Below, one piece after another: positions 5,464-13,025 of a stretch of 13,502 bases of DNA. Every line of letters begins with the position of its first letter. Position 1 is the stretch's first letter. Made by a program: the position numbers and the translations under genes. The notes under the pieces were generated by a model. It saw only the letters and a program-made list of their open reading frames with translations. It ran no database searches and had not been told where the DNA came from. The stretch is taken from the NCBI GenBank assembly GCA_040226215.1, contig JAVKFF010000222.1:1-13502 (forward strand), in the 5' to 3' direction. The stretch comes from JAVKFF01 sp040226215 (GTDB lineage: Bacteria; Pseudomonadota; Alphaproteobacteria; DSM-16000; Inquilinaceae).

Positions 5464-5495
5464 AACCCTCCGGTCACGTACGCGACCGGAGGGTT
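5464..5495. terminator. Strong bidirectional terminator between convergent genes
   Basis: AACCCTCCGGTC (5464-5475) and GACCGGAGGGTT (5484-5495) form a perfect 12-bp stem with an 8-base loop. It lies between the PAS-RadC gene (ends 5412) and the convergent GNAT-like gene (ends 5548). The flanks are cttcgttc on the plus strand and tttcgtc on the minus strand, so it can serve both genes. Confidence 0.85.
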
Positions 5496-5547
5496 CTTCG
5501 TTCTGGAAATGACGCCGGCGAACCGGCGGATGATGGACGTCAGGCGG

Positions 5548-6315
5548 TCAGGCCACCTCGACCCGCTGACGGTCGATGCGGTCGGCAATCGCCTGGCCGT
5601 GATCCTTCAGCATCGCCGCGAAATTGGCGTCGAGCTCGAGATCCCGGTTGCTGCGCAGGAAGGCGAGGTCAAGCGCCATCTGCAACTCCGCCTCCTCACG
5701 GCTGAGCGGCGTCAGGAACAGGTCGAAGCGCGGCAGGCCGGGGATCATGAAGTTGCGGGCGAACGGGTCGATGCTGGCATAGCCGTAGCTGTAGACCGGA
5801 AGCCGGCTCTTGGCGATGCTCGGCAGCGAGAAACCGAAATAGTGGTCGGGCTCCCACTGGTCCATGGCCACGCAGCGCAGCAGCCGGCTCAGGCACCAGG
5901 AGAAGGAGCGGCCGCGATATTCCGAGGCCACGAACATCGAGCCGTCGAACACCAGCGTCCCGCCGATATCGGCTTCCTTTTCGCAGATGGCGACGTCGAG
6001 CGGCTCGTGAACCTTGATCTTCGGGCCGTACCAAAGCGAGTAGTCGGAGCAGAGCTGCTTCAGGCTGCTCGTCTCGACCTTGCGCGCGCAGATGAACGCC
6101 GCCGTGACGTCGCCGGCATCGCGGAAGCGGATCCAGAAACTGTTTTCCGGCGTCAGGTGATGCAGGTCCTCGTCGAATTCGGGATTGCCCATACGCTTTC
6201 CCTGGACGCCGAACGATGCAAGCTTATAACCCTTCATGCTCGGCCGGATCTCCACGGAGACGCCGGCGCGGCGGACGATGTCCGTGATCTCGTTGGCCAA
6301 CTGGATTGCAGACAT
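5548..6315 (-). CDS. Hypothetical protein with GNAT-like fold features
   Basis: A 255-residue soluble protein; the ATG at 6315 has a clean GGAGG six bases upstream. There is no signal peptide or membrane segment. The middle (about 118-170) reads GTLVFDGSMFVASEYRGRSFSWCLSRLLRCVAMDQW and then FGFSLPSIA, close to the pattern of GNAT-like proteins of alphaproteobacteria (GxxxYSGxxWVHPxYRGRGLSRLL). The acetyl-CoA loop normally has R-G-x-G-L; here it is R-G-R-S-F, so cofactor binding may be altered. The C-terminal part (PGLPRFDLFLTPLSREEAE) also fits that family. Function and substrate are unknown. It stands alone, convergent with PAS-RadC and divergent from the 37-codon gene. The fold assignment is inference from pattern; the gene itself is well supported. 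Confidence 0.8.
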   Translation of the reverse strand: MSAIQLANEITDIVRRAGVSVEIRPSMKGYKLASFGVQGKRMGNPEFDEDLHHLTPENSFWIRFRDAGDVTAAFICARKVETSSLKQLCSDYSLWYGPKIKVHEPLDVAICEKEADIGGTLVFDGSMFVASEYRGRSFSWCLSRLLRCVAMDQWEPDHYFGFSLPSIAKSRLPVYSYGYASIDPFARNFMIPGLPRFDLFLTPLSREEAELQMALDLAFLRSNRDLELDANFAAMLKDHGQAIADRIDRQRVEVA

Positions 6316-6425
6316 TCAAAACCTCCAAATGTGCGCGCGTCTCATAGCGGAAGAAATTCCTCAGGTCCGGCACTACAACCCATTGTACAAGGGACTCCGC
6401 ACAGGTAGAGGATTTCTTTCAAGTG

Positions 6426-6487
6426 GACTCGCCATTCGCTAACAAAAGCAGGCAAAATTAACTTATGAATATGTCTGGTGGCGAGTC
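6426..6487. promoter_or_regulatory. Inverted repeat GACTCGCCA / TGGCGAGTC in a divergent promoter region
   Basis: Perfect 9-bp arms at 6426-6434 and 6479-6487 flank a 44-base A+T-rich segment. A near-palindrome around TTGTACAA (6383-6390, flanked by CCC and GGG) lies further left. Both sit between the divergent GNAT-like gene and the 37-codon gene (start 6524), where operators or a leader RNA stem would be expected. Confidence 0.4.
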
Positions 6488-6523
6488 TTTATCGGGATAA
6501 TTGTATCCAAAAAGGGAAATCCG

Positions 6524-6637
6524 ATGTCCGAGACAGTGCTCTTCGGCCTCGATCTGATCCAGCTGATCGTGATCCTGGGCTGCCCGGTCCTCTTATTGTT
6601 GGCAATTTGGTTGGGGATTACCGCCCGTAGCGATTGA
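6524..6637 (+). CDS. Small single-pass membrane protein (37 aa)
   Basis: The ATG at 6524 has an AAGGGA-type ribosome site about seven bases upstream, and the frame ends with TGA at 6635-6637. The product MSETVLFGLDLIQLIVILGC continues as a Pro-Val, Leu/Ala/Ile/Trp-rich segment and ends ITARSD. Residues 12-33 are one strongly hydrophobic helix containing Cys20-Pro21. The short polar N-terminus has a negative charge and the C-terminus an Arg, which would suit a C-terminus inside; topology is not certain. Too short for homology guesses. Codon use (GTG, CTC, GGC, ATC) fits the host, apart from a TTA-TTG-TTG run. Its stop codon lies in a hairpin shared with the convergent SRAP gene. Confidence 0.6.
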   Translation: MSETVLFGLDLIQLIVILGCPVLLLLAIWLGITARSD

Positions 6638-6656
6638 GTCGAAAGACCCTCAATCG
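6631..6656. terminator. Shared hairpin overlapping the stop codons of two convergent genes
   Basis: CGATTGAG (6631-6638) pairs with CTCAATCG (6649-6656); inside, GTC-GAAA-GAC (6638-6647) forms a GNRA-capped tip. The TGA of the 37-codon gene (6635-6637) and the complementary TGA of the SRAP gene (6650-6652) lie on opposite arms. There is no T-run, so it may be an mRNA 3'-end stabiliser rather than a strict terminator. Confidence 0.5.
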
Positions 6657-7327
6657 AGCGGAGCGCCGACCGGCTCGATCAGCGCCGGCTCGTCGACCCG
6701 GGAGTTGCCCACGGCCCGGCCGACCGGCCTGGCCACCAGCTTCACGACCGGGCCGGCGTCGATCACCGCCTGGCGCCCTTCCGGACCACCGGTCAGCCAG
6801 CGCTCGTGCTGCGCCGGCGTCAGGATGACCGGCATGCGGTCGTGCAGCTGCGCGATATAGGCATCGGCCGCCCGCGTCAGAATGGTGAAGCTGAGATGGG
6901 GCTGCTCGCCCTCGCGCTCGCGCCACTGCTCCCAGAGCCCGGCAATGGCGAACAGGCCCTCGTCCGGCAAGGTGATCCGGAAGGGCTGCTTGGTGCCGTC
7001 GTCCTGCTTGCGCCATTCGTAGAAGCCGTCCGCCGGCACCAGGCAGGGCCGCTTGGCGAAGGCGCTGCGGAAGGCCGGCTTTTCGGCCACCGTCTCCGAC
7101 CGGGCGTTGATCATGCGGCTGCCCACCGACCGGTCCTTCGCCCAGGCGGGCACCAGCCCCCAGTGCATGGTCACCAGGTGTCGCGCGCCGTCCCGGCCGA
7201 TGGCCGCCACCGAGACGTCCTGGGTCGGCGCCACGTTGTAGCGCGGACGCAGGTTAGGGCGTTCGTCGATGCCGAAGAACTCGGCGACGGCGTTGACGTG
7301 CTTGGTGATGGTGAAGCGGCTGCACAT
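6650..7327 (-). CDS. SRAP domain protein (YedK/HMCES type), abasic-site DNA-protein crosslinker
   Basis: SRAP proteins cover abasic sites in single-stranded DNA by forming a covalent thiazolidine link through Cys2. The start at 7327 is fixed by MCSRF, since Met is removed to expose Cys2; a GGAGAGGGA site lies just upstream, whereas the frame's earlier ATG (7462) would bury the cysteine. The product is 225 residues. Conserved parts seen: Cys2, Asn31 in RYNVAPTQ, WGLVPAWAKD (56-65), NARSETVAEKPAFR (74-87), Glu104 in ADGFYEW and His162 in HDRMPVIL. All catalytic residues known for E. coli YedK (Cys2, Asn, Glu, His) are present. It is divergent from the CoxL-like gene and convergent with the 37-codon gene. 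A housekeeping repair gene; identity is secure. Confidence 0.95.
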   Translation of the reverse strand: MCSRFTITKHVNAVAEFFGIDERPNLRPRYNVAPTQDVSVAAIGRDGARHLVTMHWGLVPAWAKDRSVGSRMINARSETVAEKPAFRSAFAKRPCLVPADGFYEWRKQDDGTKQPFRITLPDEGLFAIAGLWEQWREREGEQPHLSFTILTRAADAYIAQLHDRMPVILTPAQHERWLTGGPEGRQAVIDAGPVVKLVARPVGRAVGNSRVDEPALIEPVGAPLD

Positions 7328-7512
7328 GGTCCCTCTCCGCGGTGGGCCGGTCGGGCACGGGTTTGCGGTGTGCTCCGGGGGCGTTCTCCGATTGACCGCG
7401 GGGCAACAGGACCCGATGTTAGGTTCACGGGTGGCCGCCCCGCCACTGCCTGCCGGCGGCACCGGGTTGCCCTCTATCAGCCAGACCCGAAATCCAACAC
7501 GAGTTCCGATCT

Positions 7513-9822
7513 ATGGCCAAATTTGGTGTGGGACAAGCCGTACCTCGGACTGAAGACCCACGTCTTCTGACCGGCGGCGGACGCTATACCGACGATATGC
7601 ATTTCGACGGCCAGGCCTTCGCCTATTTCGTGCGCTCCCCCGTCGCCATGGCGGCGATCACCGAGATCGACGTCGAGGAGGCGCGCGGCGCCCCAGGCGT
7701 GATCGGCGTCGTCACCGGCGCGGACCTGGCTGCCGCCGGGATCGACGGCACCCGCGCCTATTTCGAGGTCAGCACACGGGACGGACGGCCCATGGTCAAT
7801 CCGGACCGGCCCAACCTCGCGATCGACCGGGTGCGCCATGTCGGCGACCCGGTGGTGATGATCGTGGCCGAGAGCCTCGACGCCGCCAAGGACGCCGCCG
7901 ACCTGGTCGTGATCGACTACGAGGCGGAAGAAGCGGTGGTCGACCCGGGCGCCGCCATCGCCGACGGTGCGCCGCGGGTCTGGCCGGAGGCCGAGCGCAA
8001 CATCGCCTTCGACTGGGAGATGGGCGACGCGGAGGAGACCGAGGCGGTGTTCGCCAGGGCCGCCCGCGTCGTCGACCTCGACCTCGTCAACAACCGGGTC
8101 ATCGCCAATTCCATGGAAGGGCGGGCCTGCGCGGCACTCCACGACCCGGAGACCGGGCGCTACACCTTCTACGTTTCCAGCCAGGGCGCCCACAACCAGC
8201 GCGACCGCCTGGCCAAGGACATGCTGCACCTAGACCCGGCTGACATGCGGGTGATCACCGGCGATGTCGGCGGCGGCTTCGGGATGAAGATCTTCATCTA
8301 CCCGGAATACGCCACCGTCCTCTACGCCGCCAAGGCGCTCGGCCGGCCTGTCAAGTGGGCGGCCGAGCGCTCGGAGGGCTTCGTCAGCGACGACCACGGC
8401 CGCGACCACCTCTCCACCGTGTCGCTGGCGCTCGACGCCGACAACCGCATGCTCGCCCTCAAGGTCGACACGCTGTCGAACATGGGCGCCTATCTCTCCA
8501 ATTTCGGGCCCTTCGTGGCGACCAGGGCCGGCTGTCACATGCTGCCCGGCCTCTACCGCCTGCAGCAGGTTTACGCCCGGGTGCGCGGCGTCTTCACCAA
8601 CACGGCGCCGGTCGACGCCTATCGCGGCGCCGGCCGGCCGGAAGCGGCCTACATCATCGAGCGCATCGTCGACAAGGCGGCGCGGGAGATCGGCATCAGC
8701 CCGGCGGAGCTGCGTCGCCTCAACTTCATCCCGCCCGCGGCCATGCCCTTCCGCACGGCCACCGGCGACGTCTACGATTCCGGCGAGTTCGCCCGCAACA
8801 TGGACGACGCCATGCGCCATGCCGACTGGGCGGGCTTCGAGGCGCGCCGGCGCGAGGCCCAGGCCCGCGGCAGGCTGCGCGGCATCGGTCTTGCCACCTA
8901 TGTCGAGGCCTGCGGCGGCGGCGGGCCGGAGAACGCCTCCGTCACCGTGTCGGGCGATGGCGCCATCCGGGTGACCGTCGGCACCCAGACCAACGGCCAG
9001 GGGCACGAGACCGCCTACAAGCAGCTGGTCGCCGAGGCCCTCGGCGTCGCCCCGGAGGTGATCACCGTCATCCAGGGCGACACCGACGCCATGCCGACCG
9101 GCAGCGGCACCGGCGGGTCGCGCTCCATCCCGGTCGGCGGCGCCTCGGTGCAGGACGCCTCGCTGAAGGTACAGGAAAAGGCGCGCCAGCACGCCGCCGA
9201 GATGATGGAGGCGGCCGCGGCTGATATCGAGTTCGCCGAGGGCGTGTTCCGCATCGTCGGCACCGACCGCGCGGTCACCCTGGCCGATATCGCCCGCGAC
9301 CGGGGCGAGGAGATCGCCTTCCGCGAGGACGGCACCTTCAAGCCGCCGGCGGCCACTTTCCCCAACGGCGCCCATGTCTGCGAGCTGGAGATCGATGTCG
9401 AGACCGGCATGGTGGCGATCGCGAAGTACACCGTGGTCGACGATTTCGGCACGGTGCTCAATCCCCTCATGCTCGAGGGCCAGGTCCATGGCGGCGTCGC
9501 CCAGGGCATCGGCCAGGCGCTGCTGGAGCACACCGCCTACGATCCGGAAAGCGGCCAGCTCGTCTCCGGCTCCTTCATGGACTACACCATGCCGCGGGCG
9601 GACAACCTGCCCTTCGTCGACTTCCACTACAACGTCATCCCCTGCACCACCAATCCGCTGGGGGTGAAGGGCGCGGGGGAGGCAGGCGCCATCGGCGCCC
9701 CGCCGGCGGTGATCAACGCGCTGGTCGACGCCCTCGCCGGCCACGGTGTCGACCATGTCGACATGCCGGCAACGGCGGAGTCCCTCTGGCGGCTGATCCA
9801 AGACCGCCGCGCGGCGGCCTGA
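7513..9822 (+). CDS. Molybdopterin-binding large subunit, form II CO dehydrogenase/xanthine dehydrogenase family
   Basis: The 769-residue product opens MAKFGVGQAVPRTEDPRLLTGGG, the standard start of CoxL-type subunits, with a weak ribosome site. The aldehyde oxidase/xanthine dehydrogenase a/b hammerhead domain covers about 20-130 and the molybdopterin-binding domain about 145-690. Motifs: QGAHNQRDRLA, GDVGGGFGMK, AYRGAGR at 369-375 and the catalytic Glu723 in KGAGEAG. True CO-oxidising form I enzymes have AYxCSFR in the active-site loop, so this is form II; these oxidise aldehydes, purines or other compounds and substrate cannot be told. Normal enzymes need a FAD-binding medium and a 2Fe-2S small subunit; neither is adjacent here. 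It is followed after 2 bp by cysQ, suggesting an operon. Substrate and partners are open. Confidence 0.93.
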   Translation: MAKFGVGQAVPRTEDPRLLTGGGRYTDDMHFDGQAFAYFVRSPVAMAAITEIDVEEARGAPGVIGVVTGADLAAAGIDGTRAYFEVSTRDGRPMVNPDRPNLAIDRVRHVGDPVVMIVAESLDAAKDAADLVVIDYEAEEAVVDPGAAIADGAPRVWPEAERNIAFDWEMGDAEETEAVFARAARVVDLDLVNNRVIANSMEGRACAALHDPETGRYTFYVSSQGAHNQRDRLAKDMLHLDPADMRVITGDVGGGFGMKIFIYPEYATVLYAAKALGRPVKWAAERSEGFVSDDHGRDHLSTVSLALDADNRMLALKVDTLSNMGAYLSNFGPFVATRAGCHMLPGLYRLQQVYARVRGVFTNTAPVDAYRGAGRPEAAYIIERIVDKAAREIGISPAELRRLNFIPPAAMPFRTATGDVYDSGEFARNMDDAMRHADWAGFEARRREAQARGRLRGIGLATYVEACGGGGPENASVTVSGDGAIRVTVGTQTNGQGHETAYKQLVAEALGVAPEVITVIQGDTDAMPTGSGTGGSRSIPVGGASVQDASLKVQEKARQHAAEMMEAAAADIEFAEGVFRIVGTDRAVTLADIARDRGEEIAFREDGTFKPPAATFPNGAHVCELEIDVETGMVAIAKYTVVDDFGTVLNPLMLEGQVHGGVAQGIGQALLEHTAYDPESGQLVSGSFMDYTMPRADNLPFVDFHYNVIPCTTNPLGVKGAGEAGAIGAPPAVINALVDALAGHGVDHVDMPATAESLWRLIQDRRAAA

Positions 9823-9824
9823 CG

Positions 9825-10637
9825 GTGGCGCCCGCCGCGGCGTCCAGTCCCCGGCTGCTGCCGGAGGGGACCATCGCCCGCCTGATCGCGATCGCCCGCG
9901 AGGCCGGCGCCGCGGCGATGGCCCATTTCGGCGACAGCCGCTCCACCGCGAAGACCGACGGCAGCCCGGTCACGCAGGCCGACACCGCCGCCGAGCGCGT
10001 CGTCGAGGCCGGCATCGCGGCTCTCGGCCTCGGCCATCCGATTGTCGCCGAGGAGGCATCGGCGGCCGGCGGCCCTCCCGTCATCGACGCCGGCCGGCCC
10101 TTCTGGCTCGTGGACCCGCTCGACGGCACCCGCCAGTTCGTGGCGGGCGTGCCGGAGTTCACCGTCAACATCGCGCTCGTCGCCGACCGGCGCCCCGCGC
10201 TGGGGAGCATCGTCGCGCCCGCCCTCGGCGAGGCCTATTGGGGTGGCGACGGTCTCGGCGCCTGGCACGATCCCGGATCCGGCGCCCGCGCCATCGCTGT
10301 GCGCCCGCCCCCCTCCGCCGGCATCACCTTGCTGGCCAGCCGCAGTCATCGCCGTCCGGGCGACGACGCCGATCGCCTCGCCGGCCATGTTGTGGCCGCG
10401 CACCGGCGCATGGGCAGTTCGCTCAAGCTCTGCCTGATCGCCGCGGGCGAGGCCGATCTCTACATCCGTCACGGCCGCACCATGGAATGGGACACCGCCG
10501 CCGGCCACGCCATTCTGGAGGCCGCCGGCGGCAGACTGCGGGCATTGGACGGCGGACGCTTCGCCTATGGCAAGCCCGGCTTCGTCAATCCCGGCTTCGT
10601 CGCCGACAGCGGCGCGGTGGAGGTCTGCCCGGTCTGA
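9825..10637 (+). CDS. cysQ: 3'(2'),5'-bisphosphate nucleotidase (PAP phosphatase), inositol monophosphatase family
   Basis: This enzyme removes the 3'-phosphate of PAP, a by-product of sulfate assimilation and sulfotransfer. The start is the GTG at 9825, two bases after the TGA of the upstream gene, which implies translational coupling; no ATG is available before the first conserved helix. The product is about 270 residues. Metal-site motifs: Asp53 in VTQADTAAE, Glu76-Glu77, DPLDGTRQF at 97-105 and WDTAAGHAILEAAGG around Trp222-Asp223. The sequence GSSLKLCLIAAGEADLYIRHG before the last motif is typical of CysQ rather than SuhB. The usual family form is DPLDGT(K/R)EF; Gln here is a minor change. 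HisN or other inositol phosphatase activity cannot be excluded. Confidence 0.85.
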   Translation: MAPAAASSPRLLPEGTIARLIAIAREAGAAAMAHFGDSRSTAKTDGSPVTQADTAAERVVEAGIAALGLGHPIVAEEASAAGGPPVIDAGRPFWLVDPLDGTRQFVAGVPEFTVNIALVADRRPALGSIVAPALGEAYWGGDGLGAWHDPGSGARAIAVRPPPSAGITLLASRSHRRPGDDADRLAGHVVAAHRRMGSSLKLCLIAAGEADLYIRHGRTMEWDTAAGHAILEAAGGRLRALDGGRFAYGKPGFVNPGFVADSGAVEVCPV

Positions 10638-10704
10638 CGCGCGACGCCCGGACCGAGCTAGCATGAAATAGCGCATCGGCGAAGTGACTCGGAAAGATTG
10701 CGGC

Positions 10705-10733
10705 CGGATGGTAAGTTTTCACTTCTTCATCCG
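10705..10733 (+). promoter_or_regulatory. Hairpin touching the ribosome site of the A+T-rich orphan gene
   Basis: CGGATG (10705-10710) pairs with CATCCG (10728-10733), and inside AAGT can pair with ACTT around TTTC. The 3' arm ends at the first base of GAGGG (10733-10737), the ribosome site for the ATG at 10743. It could modulate translation of that gene or form the 3' end of the cysQ transcript; no T-run follows. Confidence 0.4.
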
Positions 10734-10742
10734 AGGGCTGCA

Positions 10743-11117
10743 ATGATGCTTTTTGTGAAACGGAGATGGGCAATTCGTATCGTTGAAAGGGTTGTGCCCG
10801 ACATCAAGAGCCGAGAAGCGACAGCCCTGATCGAACTCGTAGTCACGGGAATGAAACAACTGCGTCAGATGATGCGATCTGTCGGGGGCAAGCTTGAGTG
10901 GGGCGACATCGCAATCATGTCGGCAATAGTGATGGAAACTAATTCAACTGCACATTCAGAACTAGCAAGTAGACTTCATATCTCGTGCGATGATGCAGAA
11001 GATGCATGCATCTCATTGGGACTCGAGGCAAGGCAGTTGGCTGTTGAATTAGGCAAGGATTACCTTCTCAATGCAGAGCTTTCTGCGCTTCGCAACGAAA
11101 TTGTAGGTGGCTACTAG
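10743..11117 (+). CDS. Orphan hypothetical protein (124 aa), A+T-rich
   Basis: The start ATG at 10743 has GAGGG five bases upstream (a second ATG follows at 10746); a TTG at 10698 in the same frame lacks support. The product is soluble and mostly helical, with a basic N-terminus (MMLFVKRRWAIRIVERVVP), a central LIELVVTGMKQLRQMMR, and a C-terminal part containing HSELASRLHISCDDAEDACISLGLEARQLAVELGKDYLL. SELASRLHIS resembles a winged-helix recognition segment, but no full domain can be claimed. G+C counted over 10741-11100 is about 49 percent, against clearly G+C-rich genes on both sides, which suggests transfer from another source or weak expression. It stands between unrelated housekeeping genes. 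No family recognised. Confidence 0.65.
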   Translation: MMLFVKRRWAIRIVERVVPDIKSREATALIELVVTGMKQLRQMMRSVGGKLEWGDIAIMSAIVMETNSTAHSELASRLHISCDDAEDACISLGLEARQLAVELGKDYLLNAELSALRNEIVGGY

Positions 11118-11119
11118 GT

Positions 11120-11155
11120 GCAAACGCTGACCTAGAATGATGCTCTAGGATTTGC
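11120..11155. terminator. Hairpin between convergent orphan and ParA genes
   Basis: CCTAGA (11131-11136) pairs with TCTAGG (11144-11149) around a 7-base loop, and GCAAA (11120-11124) can pair with TTTGC (11151-11155) outside it. It follows the orphan stop (11117) by a few bases and lies 35 bp beyond the ParA stop (11190), so it can serve both. No strong T-run. Confidence 0.45.
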
Positions 11156-11189
11156 CCGTGAAAGGCTGACTGTGTGAGAGCGGCTGAGG

Positions 11190-11813
11190 TCAGATCGCCA
11201 GCCGGCGCCGCAACTCCGCTACCAGCGCCTGGATCTCCTGTGCCGCGGCGCTCTGCCGTCCCTCCTCGGTCACCGCCCTGCCCTCCATCAGGGCGGCGGC
11301 GAAGCCGACGCGATTGCCAAGCGTCGCGTCCATCACCGCAACGTCCAGTTCGGCCAGCTTCTCGCGCGCCAGGTCGACCAGCCGGGCGCGCGGCGGCACC
11401 CGGTTGAGGACGACCAGCACCTCCCGCCCCTCCGCCCGGGCAAGGTCCAGCGTCGGCTTTGTGGCCCAGATGTCCATCGGGCTCGGCTGCACCGGGACGA
11501 TGACGATGTCGGCCTCGCGCACCGCCAGCTTCGCCTCGGTCTCGGCATGCGGCGGGCTGTCGATCAGGATCAGATCGAAGTCGCGGCGCAGCTTGTCGAC
11601 CTCGCTGGCGGTACGCCAGCCGCCGGCCTGCCGATGCTCAGGCGGCTGTCCCCCGCGCAACGCCGCCCAGGCGGAAAGGCTGCCCTGCGGGTCGATGTCG
11701 AGCACCGCCACCCTCAGGCCGGCCTCGCCGAAGCCGACGGCGAGATGGGCGGTCAGTGTCGTCTTGCCCGCTCCGCCCTTCTGCTGCGCGATGGTGATGA
11801 CCCGCGCGGCCAT
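11190..11813 (-). CDS. Small ParA/MinD-family ATPase (orphan ParA)
   Basis: The ATG at 11813 has GGGAGG five bases upstream and gives the typical start MAARVITIAQQKGGAGKTT; a longer frame start at 11882 lacks support. The product is 207 residues. Deviant Walker A KGGAGKTT is at 12-19 with the signature Lys12, switch I-like DIDPQGS at 39-45 and Walker B ILIDSPP at 82-88. Such ATPases dimerise on ATP and bind DNA or membrane nonspecifically to position cargo: chromosomes, plasmids, chemoreceptor arrays or carboxysomes. No parB-like gene is visible, so it is an orphan ParA whose cargo is unknown. The N-terminal amphipathic helix and C-terminal membrane-targeting helix of MinD are not evident. 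It is divergent from tsaC over 230 bp. Confidence 0.9.
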   Translation of the reverse strand: MAARVITIAQQKGGAGKTTLTAHLAVGFGEAGLRVAVLDIDPQGSLSAWAALRGGQPPEHRQAGGWRTASEVDKLRRDFDLILIDSPPHAETEAKLAVREADIVIVPVQPSPMDIWATKPTLDLARAEGREVLVVLNRVPPRARLVDLAREKLAELDVAVMDATLGNRVGFAAALMEGRAVTEEGRQSAAAQEIQALVAELRRRLAI

Positions 11814-11926
11814 GTCGCCTCCCGGTTGATGCTGCACTGCACAACCAGAACACGATGATCCGTCATCCGCAAGCGCTAACACAGCCGCACCGATCGGTTA
11901 CCACCGCCAAAGGCGGCAGCCACCGC

Positions 11927-11954
11927 TTGCGTTCGCGCCACGGCGTGCTATCCC
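11927..11954 (+). promoter_or_regulatory. Possible sigma-70 promoter for tsaC
   Basis: TTGCGT (11927-11932) and TATCCC (11949-11954), the latter preceded by GC, are 16 bp apart and resemble alphaproteobacterial housekeeping promoters. Transcription would start near 11961, giving a leader of about 80 bases before the ATG at 12044. Confidence 0.35.
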
Positions 11955-12043
11955 CTCGCGGCACCGGGACCCGGCGTCCACCGCCACCTGGACGGGCTGG
12001 CCCAACCCGTCTGCATGATAGTGACAACGGCACGAGTCGAGGC

Positions 12044-13006
12044 ATGAGCGATACCCGCATCGCCGGCATCACCGAGGCGAGCCTGGCCGAGGCGGCGGCG
12101 ATCCTGCGCGCCGGCGGCCTTGTCGCCTTCCCGACGGAGACCGTCTACGGCCTGGGCGCGGACGCCACCAGCGACGAGGCGGTCGCGCGCATCTTCGAGG
12201 CCAAGGCGAGACCGCGTTTCAATCCGCTGATCGTCCACGTCGCCGACCGGTCGATGGCCGAACGATATGTCCGTTTCGGCGACCGCGCCGCAACGCTCGC
12301 CGAGCAGTACTGGCCAGGTCCGCTGACGCTGGTGCTGCCGCGCCGGCCCGACTGTCCGCTCTCGCTGCTGGTCAGCGCCGGCCTCGACAGCGTCGCCATC
12401 CGGGTGCCGGGCAGTACCGCCGCCCGCCGGCTGATCGCGCTGACGGGTCGGCCGATCGCCGCGCCCAGCGCCAACGCCTCCGGCCGCATCAGCCCAACCA
12501 CTGCCCAGCACGTGCTGGCGGAACTCGGCGGCCGGGTGCCGCTGATCCTGGCCGGTGGCCGCAGCGAGATCGGCCTGGAGAGCACCGTGCTCGACCTCAC
12601 CGGCGAGACGCCCCGCCTGCTGCGCCCCGGAGGCGTCACGCGGGTGGAGATCGAGGCCATCATCGGTCCTGTCGCGGCACCGGAAGCAGGCGGCCCCCTC
12701 GCCTCGCCAGGCATGTTGAGGAGCCACTACGCCCCGGCGCGACCGGTGCGCCTGGATGCCGCCGCGCCGGAACCGGGGGAGGCGTTTCTCGCCTTCGGTC
12801 CTCAGCTGAAGGGCCACGAACCCCAGCTCAATCTCAGCGAGACCGGCAGCCTGCACGAGGCGGCGGCCAACCTGTTCGCCATGCTGCGCGCTCTCGACAG
12901 GGAGGATGTCCGGTCCATCGCCGTCGCACCGATCCCCGAGGAGGGGTTGGGCGAGGCGATCAACGACCGCCTGCGCCGCGCCGCCTCACCGCGGGGCGCG
13001 GCCTGA
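12044..13006 (+). CDS. tsaC: L-threonylcarbamoyladenylate synthase, Sua5 type
   Basis: The enzyme makes threonylcarbamoyl-AMP from threonine, bicarbonate and ATP for the t6A37 modification of ANN-decoding tRNAs, an essential step with TsaB/D/E. The ATG at 12044 begins MSDTRIAGITE; the frame is open upstream to 11855, but that part is Arg/Pro-rich with no family likeness. The 320-residue length fits the Sua5 form: a YrdC domain at about 10-195 with PTETVYGLG (30-38), K-x-R at 54-56 (EAKARPRFNPL) and APSANASG (140-147), then the linker SPGMLRSHYAP (221-231) and a Sua5 C-terminal domain. Substrate-binding motifs look intact. It is followed after 82 bp by an acyl-CoA dehydrogenase gene on the same strand. 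Confidence 0.95.
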   Translation: MSDTRIAGITEASLAEAAAILRAGGLVAFPTETVYGLGADATSDEAVARIFEAKARPRFNPLIVHVADRSMAERYVRFGDRAATLAEQYWPGPLTLVLPRRPDCPLSLLVSAGLDSVAIRVPGSTAARRLIALTGRPIAAPSANASGRISPTTAQHVLAELGGRVPLILAGGRSEIGLESTVLDLTGETPRLLRPGGVTRVEIEAIIGPVAAPEAGGPLASPGMLRSHYAPARPVRLDAAAPEPGEAFLAFGPQLKGHEPQLNLSETGSLHEAAANLFAMLRALDREDVRSIAVAPIPEEGLGEAINDRLRRAASPRGAA

Positions 13007-13025
13007 GGCGGGGCTTCTGCCGGAC

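Noticed and set aside
8230..9801. Long 523-codon minus-strand frame opposite the CoxL-like gene
   Set aside because: Codon-bias shadow of a clear plus-strand enzyme.
11855..12043. 63-codon N-terminal extension of tsaC
   Set aside because: Arg/Pro-rich with no family likeness; the ATG at 12044 gives the normal Sua5 N-terminus and the upstream DNA holds a plausible promoter.
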